Below, in pieces: positions 29,070-40,075 of a stretch of 64,000 nucleotides of DNA. Each line of letters opens with the position of its first letter. The first letter of the stretch is position 1. The position numbers were made by a program, and so were the translations under genes. The stretch spans positions 352,001 through 416,000 of the forward strand of contig JAOPHQ010002560.1 in assembly GCA_030340625.1 (NCBI GenBank), read 5' to 3'. The notes beneath the pieces are model-generated. The model saw only the letters and a program-made list of their open reading frames with translations, had not been told where the DNA came from and did not search any database. The stretch comes from Merluccius polli. Its lineage: Eukaryota > Chordata > Actinopteri > Gadiformes > Merlucciidae.

Positions 29070-31775
29070 CAAAGCTTCGTTGGAAAAAAATAAGCATTTT
29101 AGAAAAGGAAAGAAAGTCTGAATTTGGTAAACTGTCTAAAGTAAAATAATATATTGCTAAATTGATGGGTGATAAAGAGCATGTACATGAGGTTGAAATG
29201 AATTTAACAAGTTCTATGGGTTGTGTGACAAAATACAGCAGGTGCATACATTGGGTTTATTGCCTGCTGATGAAGCAAACAAACATGAAATATGGTTCCA
29301 AGCTAAAATGTTGAATATTAATGAGTTTGACACTAAAGCTTGTCCAGCTACCAAAGTGGGTGATGATCATGATGATGATGATGATTTGCCGGGTCAAACT
29401 GAAACTCAAACTGAAACTCAAACTGATCAATCTCAAACTCAAACTGTCCAAAGTGAAAATGAAATGGGACCAACAGAAACACACACAGTTGTTGACAACA
29501 CTTTAAAGGAACATGAAAGGGATGATTCTCAAACTGTTGATGTCAATGCTGGAAATGGAAAGGAGGTTGATGCCAGCAATGGAAATGGAGCTGCTGTTGG
29601 AAAGGATGAGGAAGAGGAGGATCAGATTCAACCTCAAGACAGCATTTCAAACGTGCAGTCAAGGCACCATGGCTCAAGTAGCAGATCCTCTACTTCTTCA
29701 GCCAGATGCAACAAGCACCATTGGTAACGTCAACTATCATGCCAAATTCTAGGAAAAAACCCACTCATTTTGCATCACAACCAAAGCTAACTGTCAGTCA
29801 TGGCTCTCAACCCCCTCAGTTACAATCAAAGACAACCTTCAGTCAAAGCTTTCAACCTACTCTAGGCCAACAAGTGTTTCAACCCCTGCAAGGCCAAAAT
29901 CAGACAGCAGGTCTCTACAATCTGCTGCAACAACAGAATGACATAACAGCTCTCCTTCTTCAAATGCAAACGTCACAACTGCTGCCATGCCGAGAAATTC
30001 CAACTTATGATGGAGATCTTCTGCAGTTCAACACATTTATGAAGGCGTTTGAGCACTGTGTGGAAGCAAAGACCAGCTGTAAAGGAGACTGTTTGTACTA
30101 TCTTGAACAATTCACTAGGGGGCAGCCAAGGGATATTGTACACAGCTGCCTTCATATGACTGCAGATAAAGGATTTGCTGTTGCCAAGAAGTTGCTCAAA
30201 GCAATGGAAATTAGTTCAAGATAACAGCAGCCTACATGGAGAAGGTCACAGGATGGCCAAGTATCAAAGCTGAGGACACCAAAGCGCTCAAAGCTTATGG
30301 ACTTTTCCTTCGTGAGTGTTCCAACGCTATGGATGATCTTCAGTACTTGGAGGAACTTATCATGCCAGCAAACAGAAAGATTCTGAGTCAGTCTGTACAA
30401 ACTCAGAGACAAGTGGAGAGCAAAGGCATGTGAGATACTGGAGAAAACTAGTCGAAGAGCACGATTCTCATACATTGTGAAGTTCATCGATCACCAGGTC
30501 AGAATCACTTCAGATCCAGTCTTTGGTGACATACAGGACACTTCACCTGTTATCAAAGGAGCTAGAGTGCTTCTATCCACTTCCCAAAGTGTGTACCCAG
30601 AAAGAGATGCCTGTCTCTACAGCCAACATAATCAGCGAAAGGGAGCTGAGAAAATGGCCTTATTTAGAGGATGTAAAGATTCCCCACATAAAAGCTGATG
30701 TTGACCTGTTAATTGGCACAAATGCCTCCAAGTTGATGGAGCCTTGGGAGGTGATTAACAGTCGTGAAGGCGAAGACGGACACTATGCAATCAGAACCCT
30801 ACTGGGGTGGGTAATAAATGGTCCGTTACAGGGAAGTAGCAACTGTGGAAGTGACCACCCTTCAGATTATGCCAACAGAATAGCCATTGACAGAATTGAA
30901 GAACTGTTAACCAGCCAGTACAACTACGACTTCAATAAGCGAGCTTCTGCAGGAAGAAATGTCAAGGGAAGAAAAGAAGATTGTGGAGATAATGGAAAGC
31001 TCTGCTCAGCTTCAGAACGGACACTACACGTTTCAACAGCCTTTCAAAGGGAAAGATGTTTTGATGCCGAACAACCTCTGTGTTGCCATGCAACGTGTTC
31101 GTGGTCTGAAAAGGAGGCTTCAGAAAGACCTAAGCTTTCATGAGGAGTACAAGAACTTTCTTGCTGATGTCATTAGCAATGGCTACGCCGAAGAAGTGCC
31201 GCAGCATCAGCTCGAAACGCCAACAGGAAAGGTGTGGTATATCCCGCACCACGGCATGTACCATCCTCCGAAGGGAAAGCTACGTGTGGTGTTTGACTGT
31301 GGAGCAGAGTACAAAGGGGTCTCACTCAACAGTCAGCTCTTGCAAGGACCGAACCTCACCAGCTTGTTAGTTGGAGTTCTTATGAGATTCAGACAGGAAC
31401 AAGTGGCCATAATGGCGGACATAAAGGCTATGTTCCACCAGGTTAAGTTGCCAGAGGAACACTGGGACTACTTAAGATTCTTATGGTGGCCTCAAGGTAA
31501 CCTGGAGCAAGATCTTGTAGAGCATCGCATGACTGTCCATTTATTTGGAGCGGTTTCATCACCCAGTGTTGCCTGCCTTGCTCTTAGAAAGACCGCTGAA
31601 GACAACCAGGCCAACTTTCCAACAGAAGTGATCGAAGCGGTCAACCGAAACTTCTACTATGGATGACCTACTGAAGAGTCTGCCCTCTGAAGAGGATGCA
31701 GTCACCATGGTTAAGAACCTTACAACCATTTGCAGCAAATGAGGTTTCATCCTCACTCAATGGATCAGTAACAGT
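29070..31775 (+). pseudogene. BEL/Pao copy 2 Gag-Pol remainder, internally deleted
   Basis: Gag resumes with stops (LGLLPADEANKHEIWFQAKM), then a Thr/Gln-rich repeat (ETQTETQTDQSQTQT) and DNLLQFNTF-like DUF1759 sequence (EIPTYDGDLLQFNTFMKAFE). Near 30535-30575 the text jumps from FGDIQ to CTQKEMPVSTANI. The zinc knuckles and the protease active site present in copies 1 and 3 are therefore deleted. RT continues (GKLRVVFDCGAEYKGVSLN, DIKAMFHQVKLPEEHW) and degrades at the catalytic box, where NFYYG replaces NFYVDDC. Several frameshifts. Inactive. Confidence 0.85.
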
Positions 31776-32118
31776 TTCGGAGCTACCTTTTAAATTATGT
31801 TTTTAGACACATCTTTTATACTATAACAGAACAAGGAAGTTCTGGGCTCCTTGCGCTGATGATTTGGAGATCAGTTGCTGCGTCGCAGTTGACCAGTTAG
31901 TTACTAAACAGTCATGAAATGCTTTTTGTAAGGTACATTTGATTTTGGAAGGTAGAAGCTAGAAAAATGCATGAATTAATGAGTGAATTATGATTCGTAA
32001 CGTTGGAATCGATTTCAAATGGAATCGGATCGATTTGGGGTCCTGCCAACCGATGCACTTGCATTGTAAACATTCAAATCGATGGGCCAATGCGTATTGG
32101 TGAATCGTCACATCCCTA
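31776..32118. other. Right arm of the 22514-32118 hAT
   Basis: It contains GGAATCGATTTC and GGAATCGGATCGATTTGGGG motifs that mirror the left arm's GATTCGATAC repeats. No coding. Confidence 0.55.
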
Positions 32119-32243
32119 GTGATTATATATACCACAGTTATATATACACATTACCAACATACAATATGTCGCTATTCAACGCAAGTGAGAATCAGATTCA
32201 GAACTGGATTCAGAACCAGAGTCAGCGCTGGTTGTGTGCTCAC

Positions 32244-32382
32244 CGTTGTGGGACATGCCCTCGCGGAGACACTTGTGGAAGCGGCAGTACTGGCACTTGT
32301 TGCGGTTCTTCTTGTGGATCCTGCATCTGAGCTCACACTTCTCGTACTCCAGCTTCAGGCGGATCGTTCGCCTGAAGAAACC
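32244..32382 (-). CDS. ppara: PPAR-alpha-like DNA-binding-domain exon, second zinc finger
   Basis: A 139-bp exon, the usual size in PPAR genes, with acceptor ag at 32384-32383 and donor gt at 32243-32242. The translation begins FFRRTIRLKLEYEKC and ends HKCLREGMSHN. It carries the four zinc-ligand cysteines of finger II (EKC, LRC, NKCQYC) and the PPAR-specific short D-box. CRFHKCL with His is as in PPAR-alpha; gamma and delta have Gln. The split Gly codon at its start implies an upstream exon ending in the CEGCKG segment, which I could not find between here and 64000. Confidence 0.93.
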
Positions 32383-33317
32383 CTAGGGGTGGAAGAGCAG
32401 AGACAGGTCGGGAGACAGTCAGGTCGGTACCATCTCCTCCTTTACCTGGATTATACTGCTGAAGATCCCGAAGATGGTAGAACACGGCATTATAGTGGAG
32501 AGCGGAGCCTATCATGTGGGGAGTGGATCCTATCATGTGAAGTGTGGGGCATATACTGGGGGAGGTTGGAGCCAATTGTTCCCATCTCTAGTTTCCTTTG
32601 TATTCAATCTATATACAAGTTAGTTAGTTAAACTATATGTTTAAACAAATGTTCTTTAAATATAGATCAGATGTATTGTACAGGAGTAACATCCTCTGTA
32701 TCCTAGTATGTCATGTACCCTAACATTAATTAAAGGGACATTCCACTGGCACGCCATGTTTTTATTAACCCTACAGCAAGATCATTGTGTCCCAAACTGT
32801 GGAAATGCAAATGCAAACAATTGACTACAACCTCCATGGAGCATTGCGCCATGGAGCAATGAGCGAGTCAGCCATTATGGGAACTTGTTTACACCCCGGT
32901 GAGAGCATTTTGAGAAGTTTGACTACTATTTATTGTTTAGAGTTTCGTATTTTATATTTCTTGACCTGTGGACTATATTGATAACATCATGCTGTCTCAT
33001 TGTTCCATGCTTGGTTGTGCAAGATATCGAGTTGCTGAAGTGGTTGGCATTACATTTCACATAACCATATACATGTATTTACATTTAAATTATAATAAAA
33101 TAATGAATTACAAACTACAAGCTTTAAATCATTAAACAATTGTATTTGCCATAGTAACTTGCCATATAACCATACGTATCATAAAGAAAGTCTTCAGAGA
33201 AAAAAACAGTCCAACATGGCTGTGGAGTGTGTGTGTGGAGTGTGTGTTGTTGATAGCTGGTTAACAGCCTCACCTGGCCCGAGTCAGACTGATTGGACTC
33301 TGGGCTGGGTAGGGCTG
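32383..33317 (-). other. Start of the upstream ppara intron, no recognised feature
   Basis: AT-rich intron. A short TG-rich stretch occurs at 33220-33250. No exon or element end identified. Confidence 0.6.
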
Positions 33318-33545
33318 CACACCTGTGGTGCATGAGCAATCATGGCACCCAAGATAAACCAGCTATCTACACACACACACAGGAGAGAGCCACTGTCCTG
33401 GCAGCACGCTCGGCGAATACCATCTTGTCATCTCCAATAAACGCATACTTCAACCAACATCTACCCGTGTCCTGTCTCGGAGGGCCCCAGCAAAAGCAAC
33501 TCATGTGGCATGTGGTTAGAGTCCACTGCTACACTGGCGTGCGTT
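33318..33545 (+). repeat. LTR-like dispersed repeat, copy A
   Basis: It contains AATCATGGCACCCAAGATAA, GAGAGAGCCACTGTC, an AATAAA within TCCAATAAACGCAT, and TGTCCTGTCTCGGAGGG. The same sequence recurs at 34979-35200 and, inverted, at 56600-56845. The AATAAA followed about 35 bp later by a conserved segment suggests part of a retroelement LTR. Inference only. Confidence 0.55.
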
Positions 33546-33939
33546 GAAACACACACTCGCTGATCTTCTATTGTCGCCGCGTTCTTGTAGTACATCCATG
33601 GTCAGTTGATAACAGAGATTGTGCCGGGTCCTGCTTCCACATCAGCCAGCAAGGTCTGTATCGTCTGCTGTTGCTGCAGACAACCTTGCCTCGCCTTTAC
33701 GGTATAAATGCCAGACCATTTTAGTTGTAATCTGCCTGAAGGGAAAGGATGGTCGTCATGACACAGGATGGAACAGTGTATCCCCTCAGCAGCCTCTGCG
33801 ACTGAGCAGCACTCACTCCTGAGACAGGGTTAAACAACTACCTGTTTGGTGCTCCGTGCAGCTTACCGCAGCTGTCAGAGCACCCCACCACATGATCCGA
33901 GCCATGCTCCAGATTGTGATCCCTCCAAACCTGAAGTAC

Positions 33940-34484
33940 TAACCTGACTCCGCCAGATGGAATGATTCGCGTTGGCTCAGCATTTCCATCTGGAATCGTT
34001 CCGTTGGAGAGCCTTTGGGAGGGGGCGAAAATACTGGTTGCTGATTGGATAAACCATCTGCCTATGTCGGTGATTGACGGGCCAAATCAACCAATCAGAT
34101 AAACGAAGCGTATGACGTGATAACAGAGCGTCGAGGCAAGCTCATCAAGTAAACAAGTCGGGAGAAGGGCAAAAGCATCTTTTCCTCCGAGAAAAGCCTC
34201 CAGTGCCGCTTTTTGCTCATATTTTAGAGAAGGAATACACTCTAATTCTGCTAAAACTTGCTCGATAGCTGCGCGCATCTCGATCACATCCGCGGAAGCC
34301 GCCATGTTGTTTAGACTGAAGAGTCGCTCCTCATTGCGTCACACTTGAACCCGCCTCAAAACCAACGCCGATTGGACGATCATTTGGTGATCGGCTCCAA
34401 ATTATCTCCGTCGTGTAATGCCAGTCTGAACTGTGAGTGGAATATCATGGAGCTCGCGAGTTCAAGCTGGTCTCGCGAGGCTAC
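33940..34484. mobile_element. 545-bp MITE-like element with a RecQ-like exon
   Basis: A perfect 8-bp duplication, TGAAGTAC, lies at 33932-33939 and 34485-34492. The ends are TAACCTGACTCCGCCAGATGG and, inverted on the right, GTAGCCTCGCGAGACCAG, so inverted-repeat similarity is weak. Inside are two inverted copies of a CAGATGGAATG-type motif near 33955 and 34000. It carries the open frame at 34087-34305. Confidence 0.7.
34087..34305 (-). CDS. RecQ-helicase-like N-terminal exon inside a MITE
   Basis: A frame starting MAASADVIEMRAAIEQVLAE and leading into SLKYEQKAALEAFLGGKDAF and ALLPT. This reads like the region just before and into helicase motif I (the Q-motif and GKDVFVLLPTGxGKS of RecQ proteins). 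After ALLPT a usable gt occurs (cgactt/gtttac context), so it may be a first exon whose later exons are absent. It has no visible ATP-binding GKS. It may be a captured promoter and first exon rather than a working gene. Confidence 0.4.
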   Translation of the reverse strand: MAASADVIEMRAAIEQVLAELECIPSLKYEQKAALEAFLGGKDAFALLPTCLLDELASTLCYHVIRFVYLIG

Positions 34485-34978
34485 TGAAGTACAGCCATGA
34501 TCAAAAAACTCAACTGTAGCTCCACCAAGAACCCGGAAACAATTATACACCTCAGATCTACACTGGCCACCAAACTCTATGACATCCCTGACCCGTCCAC
34601 CAACTGGCCAGAGCTAAGCACAGCAGTATGTCTTGAGGCCAGCGAGTCGGTTTTCCAAGAAAATAATACAGGACTGGTTCGACAAAAGCACCCCTGGCAT
34701 CCATGCACTCATCCAAACTAAGTATGCAGCTCTCAAAGCCGTGCTTGCCATCCCTAACTCCCTTGCTCTCAGAACACGCCTTTCTCATTTGAGAGCTGAG
34801 GTCCAAAGGGTTCTCCGAACCATGGAGGACAGCTGGTGGACCAACAAGGCCTGCTACAACAAGGCCTGAGTCTTGCCAACTGCAACAACGTACAGGGGTT
34901 TTATGACATCATCAAAGCCCTATACGGCCCTCTGAAACCCACCATCTCACCTGTGCTATCAGCAGTTGGCAAAAAGAT

Positions 34979-35200
34979 GATTGCTCATGCAGCAATCATG
35001 GCACCCAGGATAAACCGGCTATCACCACACACACTCGGGAGAGAGCCACTGTCATTGTAGCATGTACCATCTGCTCGGCTTGCACCATCTTGCCAATTCC
35101 TAAATGGATATTCTCAAACAACTACCTGTCTTGTGTCTGAGGGACCCAGAAAAGCAACGTATGTGGCAGGAGGCAACTGCTACACTGGTGCGGTGCCCAA
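34979..35200 (+). repeat. LTR-like dispersed repeat, copy B
   Basis: It matches copy A from GCAATCATGGCACCCAGGAT to CAACTGCTACACTGG, with a diverged middle where the AATAAA is lost. It lies inside LINE debris. Confidence 0.55.
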
Positions 35201-35359
35201 TGTGGGGCTTCTCCGGCCGGGAAAGGACATAGAAGGGCTGCCCGGACACGCACTGGAGTCACCAGCCGCGCTCACGCGCTCTCGACCTGGTTGAGGGGGG
35301 CCCTACCGAGGGCTGTTCTGGGCCCACCTTTCAGCCTGTTTCTTTGCTTGAGCCACTGC

Positions 35360-37470
35360 CCCTCAAAATGTCTGCCCTGGTTCAACCGCACACACGCACA
35401 TACTGGCCATACATACTAAGCAGCATGACAGGCAAAGTCATGTTCACAAACCTAAACAACGTGGTATACGGCCACACCTCCTTCTCCCCCTGCTCCCTCT
35501 CAATTCACACACTGAGCCAGCCTGCCCCTATGCCAAGTTAATTAAACTTGGCCTCTTAAACACCAAATCCAGCAACAACAAGGCTCTACTGTTAAATGAA
35601 AGCATCACTGACAAAGACCTGGATTTCTTCTGCCTCACCAAAACCTGCCATCAACTCAAGGTATATCTATCCCTAAATCAATGCACTCACCCTGGTTATG
35701 CATTCTTTGACTGTCCATGCACATCTGGAAGGGGGTGGTGGATTAGCTGTTATTTATAAAATTCCATCGACTTTTGAATGTTTGGTCTTTATAATAACAG
35801 GCGATATTTCAGTGATGGTTGTCTTGATCTACCATCCTCCTAATCCCAATACCTTATTTCTGGCTGAACTATCTGAGCTACTTATCCTGGTGAGCTCCTC
35901 GTGTCCCACTATGCCAGTGCTAGGTGACTTTAACATGTGGACAACACTGATTGCAGCTCCTGTTCGCCTACCTTCCTGCTGGACTACTTCGGCCTCCAAC
36001 AACAGTCAATTTTGCCACTCACAACAAGGGACATATACTGGACCTGGTATGTACATCAGGGCTTGACATAGCAAACTTAGATGGCACAGTGTCAGGATCG
36101 TTGGATATCAATTACATTAACACAGATCTGCTTACCAAAGCCATCTCCAACCTTCCACCAACTGACTCCGTCACCAACTACAACTCTGCTATCGAGTCTG
36201 AATTGGATTATGTTGCCCCACTGAGGGAACGCATGTTGCCTTTTCCAGATCCTCTCACTGGTTTAACAAGGAGCTCTGTTCACTTCGAGTGGCAACGTCA
36301 ATATAAGAAAACTGGTCTAATGATACATACACAGATGTTTGACCAGCACCAAAAGGACTGTAAAAGTGCACTAAACTTTGCTCACTATTCAAACCTTAAA
36401 AATGGAAGTGGAAACTCAAGAGTACTCCTCTGACCTGACTGCTTCTGTGGCCACCTCGACTCTGGAACAGTGTAATATATACTTAAATTACATGATTGTG
36501 CTCTGTCCACCAAACTGCAACATAATCTTGACAGTCAAAACCAACTAGAGCCCTCCTGCTCTGGTTTCAGGGCCAGGCATAGCACTGAGACTGCGCTGGT
36601 CAGAGTTACTAATGACCGCTTGTTGTCTGCTGACACTGGAGCTGCTTGAGCAGTTCTGAACTAATTTAAATCCTACCTCACCTCTCTCACTTTGTTTAAA
36701 TCAGCCTGAGGAAGTCAGACATCATGGTGGGCTGTCAGGGAGTCCCACAAGGATTGGTCCTTTTTTCTATTTACATGTTACCACTGGGTAATATCACTGG
36801 GTGACTCACAGCTGTATGTCTCAACAACACCATCAACACCACCATCTCACTTTTCAAAAGTTGCCTCAAGGACATACAAACTGGATGCAGCAGAGCTTCA
36901 TAGTTCAACTGGGTCATCCTCCTTGGCTGAAGTTTGTGATACAGCCACTGTTACAAATTTAAGCCTCACTATGGACAGTGTTAGGGTCTTCCCCTCCAGT
37001 GAAGCCCGAAACCTGGGAGTAATTTTGGAGAGCAAAATATCCCTTGAGGCGCAGAAGTTGTATTCTTCCACCTCAGGAATCCTCCTGTTGAGCCAACCTG
37101 CTGTAGCACATCTAATCCATGCCTTCATGGATTCTCACCCACACATCCCCCCGTGAACACATCACTCCAGTATTATTTAACCTCCACTGGATTCCTATCT
37201 ATTCACACATTGACTTTCAAGGTCCTGGTCCACACCTACCAGGCCATCTATGCCACTGGCTCATCCTACCAGTCCGACCTTCTCAAACAGTACTGCTTGA
37301 GGACCCTAACCCTAACCCCACTGCTTGAGTATCCGCTGCAAACTCAAGACGATGGGAGGCAGTTGTGCAGGTCCACAGCTAGTGAACGCACTCCCTTTTA
37401 TAATAAAGATAATAAAGGGTTTAAAACCCTTGGAACTAAGCAGTTCCTATATGTAGGCCGAGATCACACA
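35360..37470 (+). pseudogene. Degraded L2-like LINE (endonuclease and RT fragments)
   Basis: Endonuclease-like text (GGGGLAVIYKIPSTFECLVF, LIYHPPNPNT, PVLGDFNMW) appears at 35700-35940, then LDLVCTSGLDIANLDG. RT-like text (SGFRARHSTETALVRVTNDR) lies near 36565, and late RT-like text (SEARNLGVILESKI, LLSQPAVAHLIHAFMDSH) near 36990-37135. Numerous frameshifts and deletions; inactive and old. Domain order shows plus orientation, antisense to ppara. Confidence 0.6.
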
Positions 37471-37881
37471 TATTGACGGCTATTGAAGGCTATCTCAATA
37501 ATACATAAATAACATTATCCCTTGCCTCAAGATAAATGATGGTGATTAGAGTTAGAGTTATGGTGCTGGCTTGTTGTCAATTTGCAGTAATTATAGGCCT
37601 ATTCTAAAAGAGTTGCATTTTTATAAAAAGCCTAGATAATCTACAAAATTATATGAATGTTTATGTCGAGAGTCTAAGTATATAAAATAAATAACTAAAG
37701 ATTGTGTTTTTTCCCGAATGATTGATAGGCCTAGACAATGTAGTGTGGTGGTTGGGGAGTCTTGATACCCTTTGAAAGCATTTTTAGACACATTTTCTCT
37801 TAATGCCTATTTAATAACAATAGTTTTGCACTTTATTATTAATAAAATAAACATTAAAAAAAGTATATCATGAGATTAGGG

Positions 37882-39554
37882 CAGAGATGTTCGCAAGTCT
37901 TTTTTTGCAAGTCCAAGTCAAGTCTGAAGTCTTTGGTCACGAGTCCAAGTCAAGTCTCAAGTCTTTGGTCACGAGTCCAAGTCAAGTCTCAAGTCTCTAA
38001 AAAATAAGTCATATCTCTCTTCTGGTTGTAATGAGCCTTCTGTCATCTGCTGCTATCCGGTCTAATACTGCACAGCTATATCTAAGAAATTCAAAGCATT
38101 TACTGTATTATTACCACTCCTTTATCTATTAGCATACAGTATCTGTTAGGGATGGGTATTTTAAGAAATGTCCTTGATTGATCATCGCTAGAATTATCGA
38201 TCAATTATCGATTAATCGTTATTTTTCTATAGGCTATATTAAAATTCCCGTTGGTAGAAAATAAAAATACAATAATAATAATAATAATACTAATACTAAT
38301 AATAATAATAATAAAATAATAAATACAGGCATTATAGTTTATAGGCCTATGTGGCGCTTGTAAAAGCCGAACAATGCACCTACAGCCGCTCTTAAAGGTT
38401 TGGAAACGATTCAACAAGACTAAATCTGTATTCCAATTACAATAAGTAGCCTACTTATCGGCCAACAATAATCAAATAAGGCAGTAAAAGTGGGCATTAA
38501 ATTGTATAACTGTTTTGAAAAAAAAAGGAAAAAAAGGCCGACATATGCCTATACAATATGCAGCCGGCACTCGGAAAAGGCTCGCAACAAAAAGATGAGC
38601 CACACATTTAGAAACAATTGCATGAACTAGCTAAAAGCAATACCTTAGTCAGAAAACATATATGAGGCTGAACTTTTTGCTAAAATGTCACAGTTATGGA
38701 AATATTGAAAATGTTGGAGCGGCTGGCTTGACCACGCGAAACCGAGAGACGGCTGTCTTGACCGCAGTACGCGATCGGTCATTAATCAATAATTGTATTT
38801 AACCATATAACTGCACACAACTTTATTTAAACGCAAGCAAATGGAAAACGTGTATTTGTATTTTGGTGTCCGGTGCGTGTGGATGTGCGGCTCCTTCGGC
38901 GGAGCGGTTCATGTTAATAGCGGAGTCCGGGAGGGTTCACCTTCACAGCGTAGTTACGAGGGATGTGTGACTATCGTCTTAAAAAATACTAAAGTGTTTT
39001 TTAAAGTTAGAAAGATATTAGATATTCAACCGATATTCATGCTCCGAATTACAGCGATCAGACATGGGGAACTAAAGCCGCGATCACCGGGCACCGCTTC
39101 AAGACTCACAGTATGCAACACAATGTCCTTTTGATCGATAACAATATAAATTGATCGACACATTTCTTAACGATCAATGATCGATCATCGATTAATTATG
39201 CCCATCCCTAGTATCAGTACTGATTAGTTATTTGTTGTGCCGCCGGTCGGCATGGTCGTCTTCCGAGGTACTAGTGCGTGAGGCCGCGAGGCGCGCGCCC
39301 AATGCGTAATATGGTTACCATGGTTACCATGAAAAAAAGGAGGGAATCACATTAAGCTCGTCAGACGTTTTAGAGTTTCCTCAATATTAATACGCCAAAA
39401 AAGAAAACATAATGATTGTTCACGAGTCCCAAAACACGAGTCGAAGTCGAGTCTGAAGTCTTTTGAACATGAGTCCAAGTCAAGTCTGAAGTCTCTGTGT
39501 GTGCGACTTAAGTGCGACTCGAGTCCGAGTCGCAAACTCGAGTCCCCGTCTCTG
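37882..39554. mobile_element. hAT element with GAGTCCAAGTC-repeat ends
   Basis: A perfect 8-bp duplication, GATTAGGG, lies at 37874-37881 and 39555-39562. The tips are CAGAGATGTTCGCAAGTC and, inverted on the right, CAGAGACGGGGACTCGAG. Both subterminal regions are made of iterated AAGTC/GAGTCCAAGTC motifs (37895-38000 and 39420-39545). No transposase. It is interrupted by the hAT at 38147-39210. Confidence 0.85.
38147..39210. mobile_element. Non-autonomous hAT nested in the previous element
   Basis: The tips are TAGGGATGGGTATTTTAAG and, inverted, TAGGGATGGGCATAATTAAT. The flanks GTATCTGT (38139-38146) and GTATCAGT (39211-39218) match 7/8. Subterminal ATCGATTAATCG-type motifs are inverted between the ends. 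The core 38478-39024 is nearly identical to 23383-23920 in an element with different tips. Confidence 0.8.
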
Positions 39555-40075
39555 GATTAGGGGGCTCTCTAGAGCAGAGGTTTTCAACCGGTGTGCCGTG
39601 GCACACTGGTGTGCCGTGAGGCAAGTTCAAGTGTGTCGTGGAATTTTGAAGGACTCAATGTGTTTTTTTATGGACAAAAAAAATAAAGAAAATAATAATA
39701 ATTTAAAAAAAAAATGTAATGCACCAATGGCACTGCTTCTTAATAATTAAAAACGTTTGGAAATAGTCACTTATTTATGACTTTCTGTTAATTATTTTAT
39801 CTCAATGGCCTTTATTTATATTCTTAGTTTGATTTCCAAAATACATTTTGGTCCGGGGGAGGTTGAGGGGTGGGGGGGAATTATTACTTCGCTGCACATT
39901 AACGACGCGATACCATGGTAACCATATAAACCTCATAACAAAGATTGCGTCCAACGTAGTTTTAATGTTACATTTTACAGTTTCACACAATGGACAGATT
40001 TCTTACACAGAGGCTACAGACAGACAGACAAGCCACAGCGATCAACTAAAACAAAAACTGTGAACAGACAATATA

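Larger units (their letters stand above)
22787..31775 (+). mobile_element. BEL/Pao retrotransposon copy 2, 3'-truncated and twice invaded
   Basis: It starts at an LTR beginning TGTATGAGCCATATTC (compare TGTAGGAGCC in copy 3 and TGGTGGAGCC in copy 1). Gag begins at 24648, and recognisable RT ends near 31775, just after the conserved LTQWISNS segment. RNase H, integrase and the 3' LTR are missing. A hAT MITE interrupts the LTR and a Kolobok element interrupts Gag. It is antisense to ppara. Confidence 0.85.
22514..32118. mobile_element. hAT element (9.6 kb with nested insertions)
   Basis: The left tip is TAGGGATGTGCATCTCTC. The right tip, inverted, reads TAGGGATGTGACGATTCACC. The flanking 8-mers are GTGTTTAC (22506-22513) and GTGATTAT (32119-32126), a 6/8 match expected for an aged hAT duplication. 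Own sequence visible is 22514-22786 and 31776-32118, with GATTCGATAC-type subterminal motifs. The rest is a BEL/Pao copy and its own insertions. No transposase remains. Confidence 0.7.
33560..34978 (+). pseudogene. Degraded LINE fragment split by a MITE
   Basis: The two parts, 33560-33931 and 34493-34978, are joined by the MITE's target duplication. The second part contains QDWFDKSTPGIHALIQTKYA, VQRVLRTMEDSWWTNKACYN and FYDIIKALYGPL. This is the linker between endonuclease and reverse transcriptase in an RTE-like or related LINE. Several stops. The clade is uncertain. Confidence 0.5.

Noticed and set aside
37302..37322. CCCTAACCCTAACCCC, telomere-like
   Set aside because: Only about two units, inside degraded LINE text; chance occurrence is adequate.
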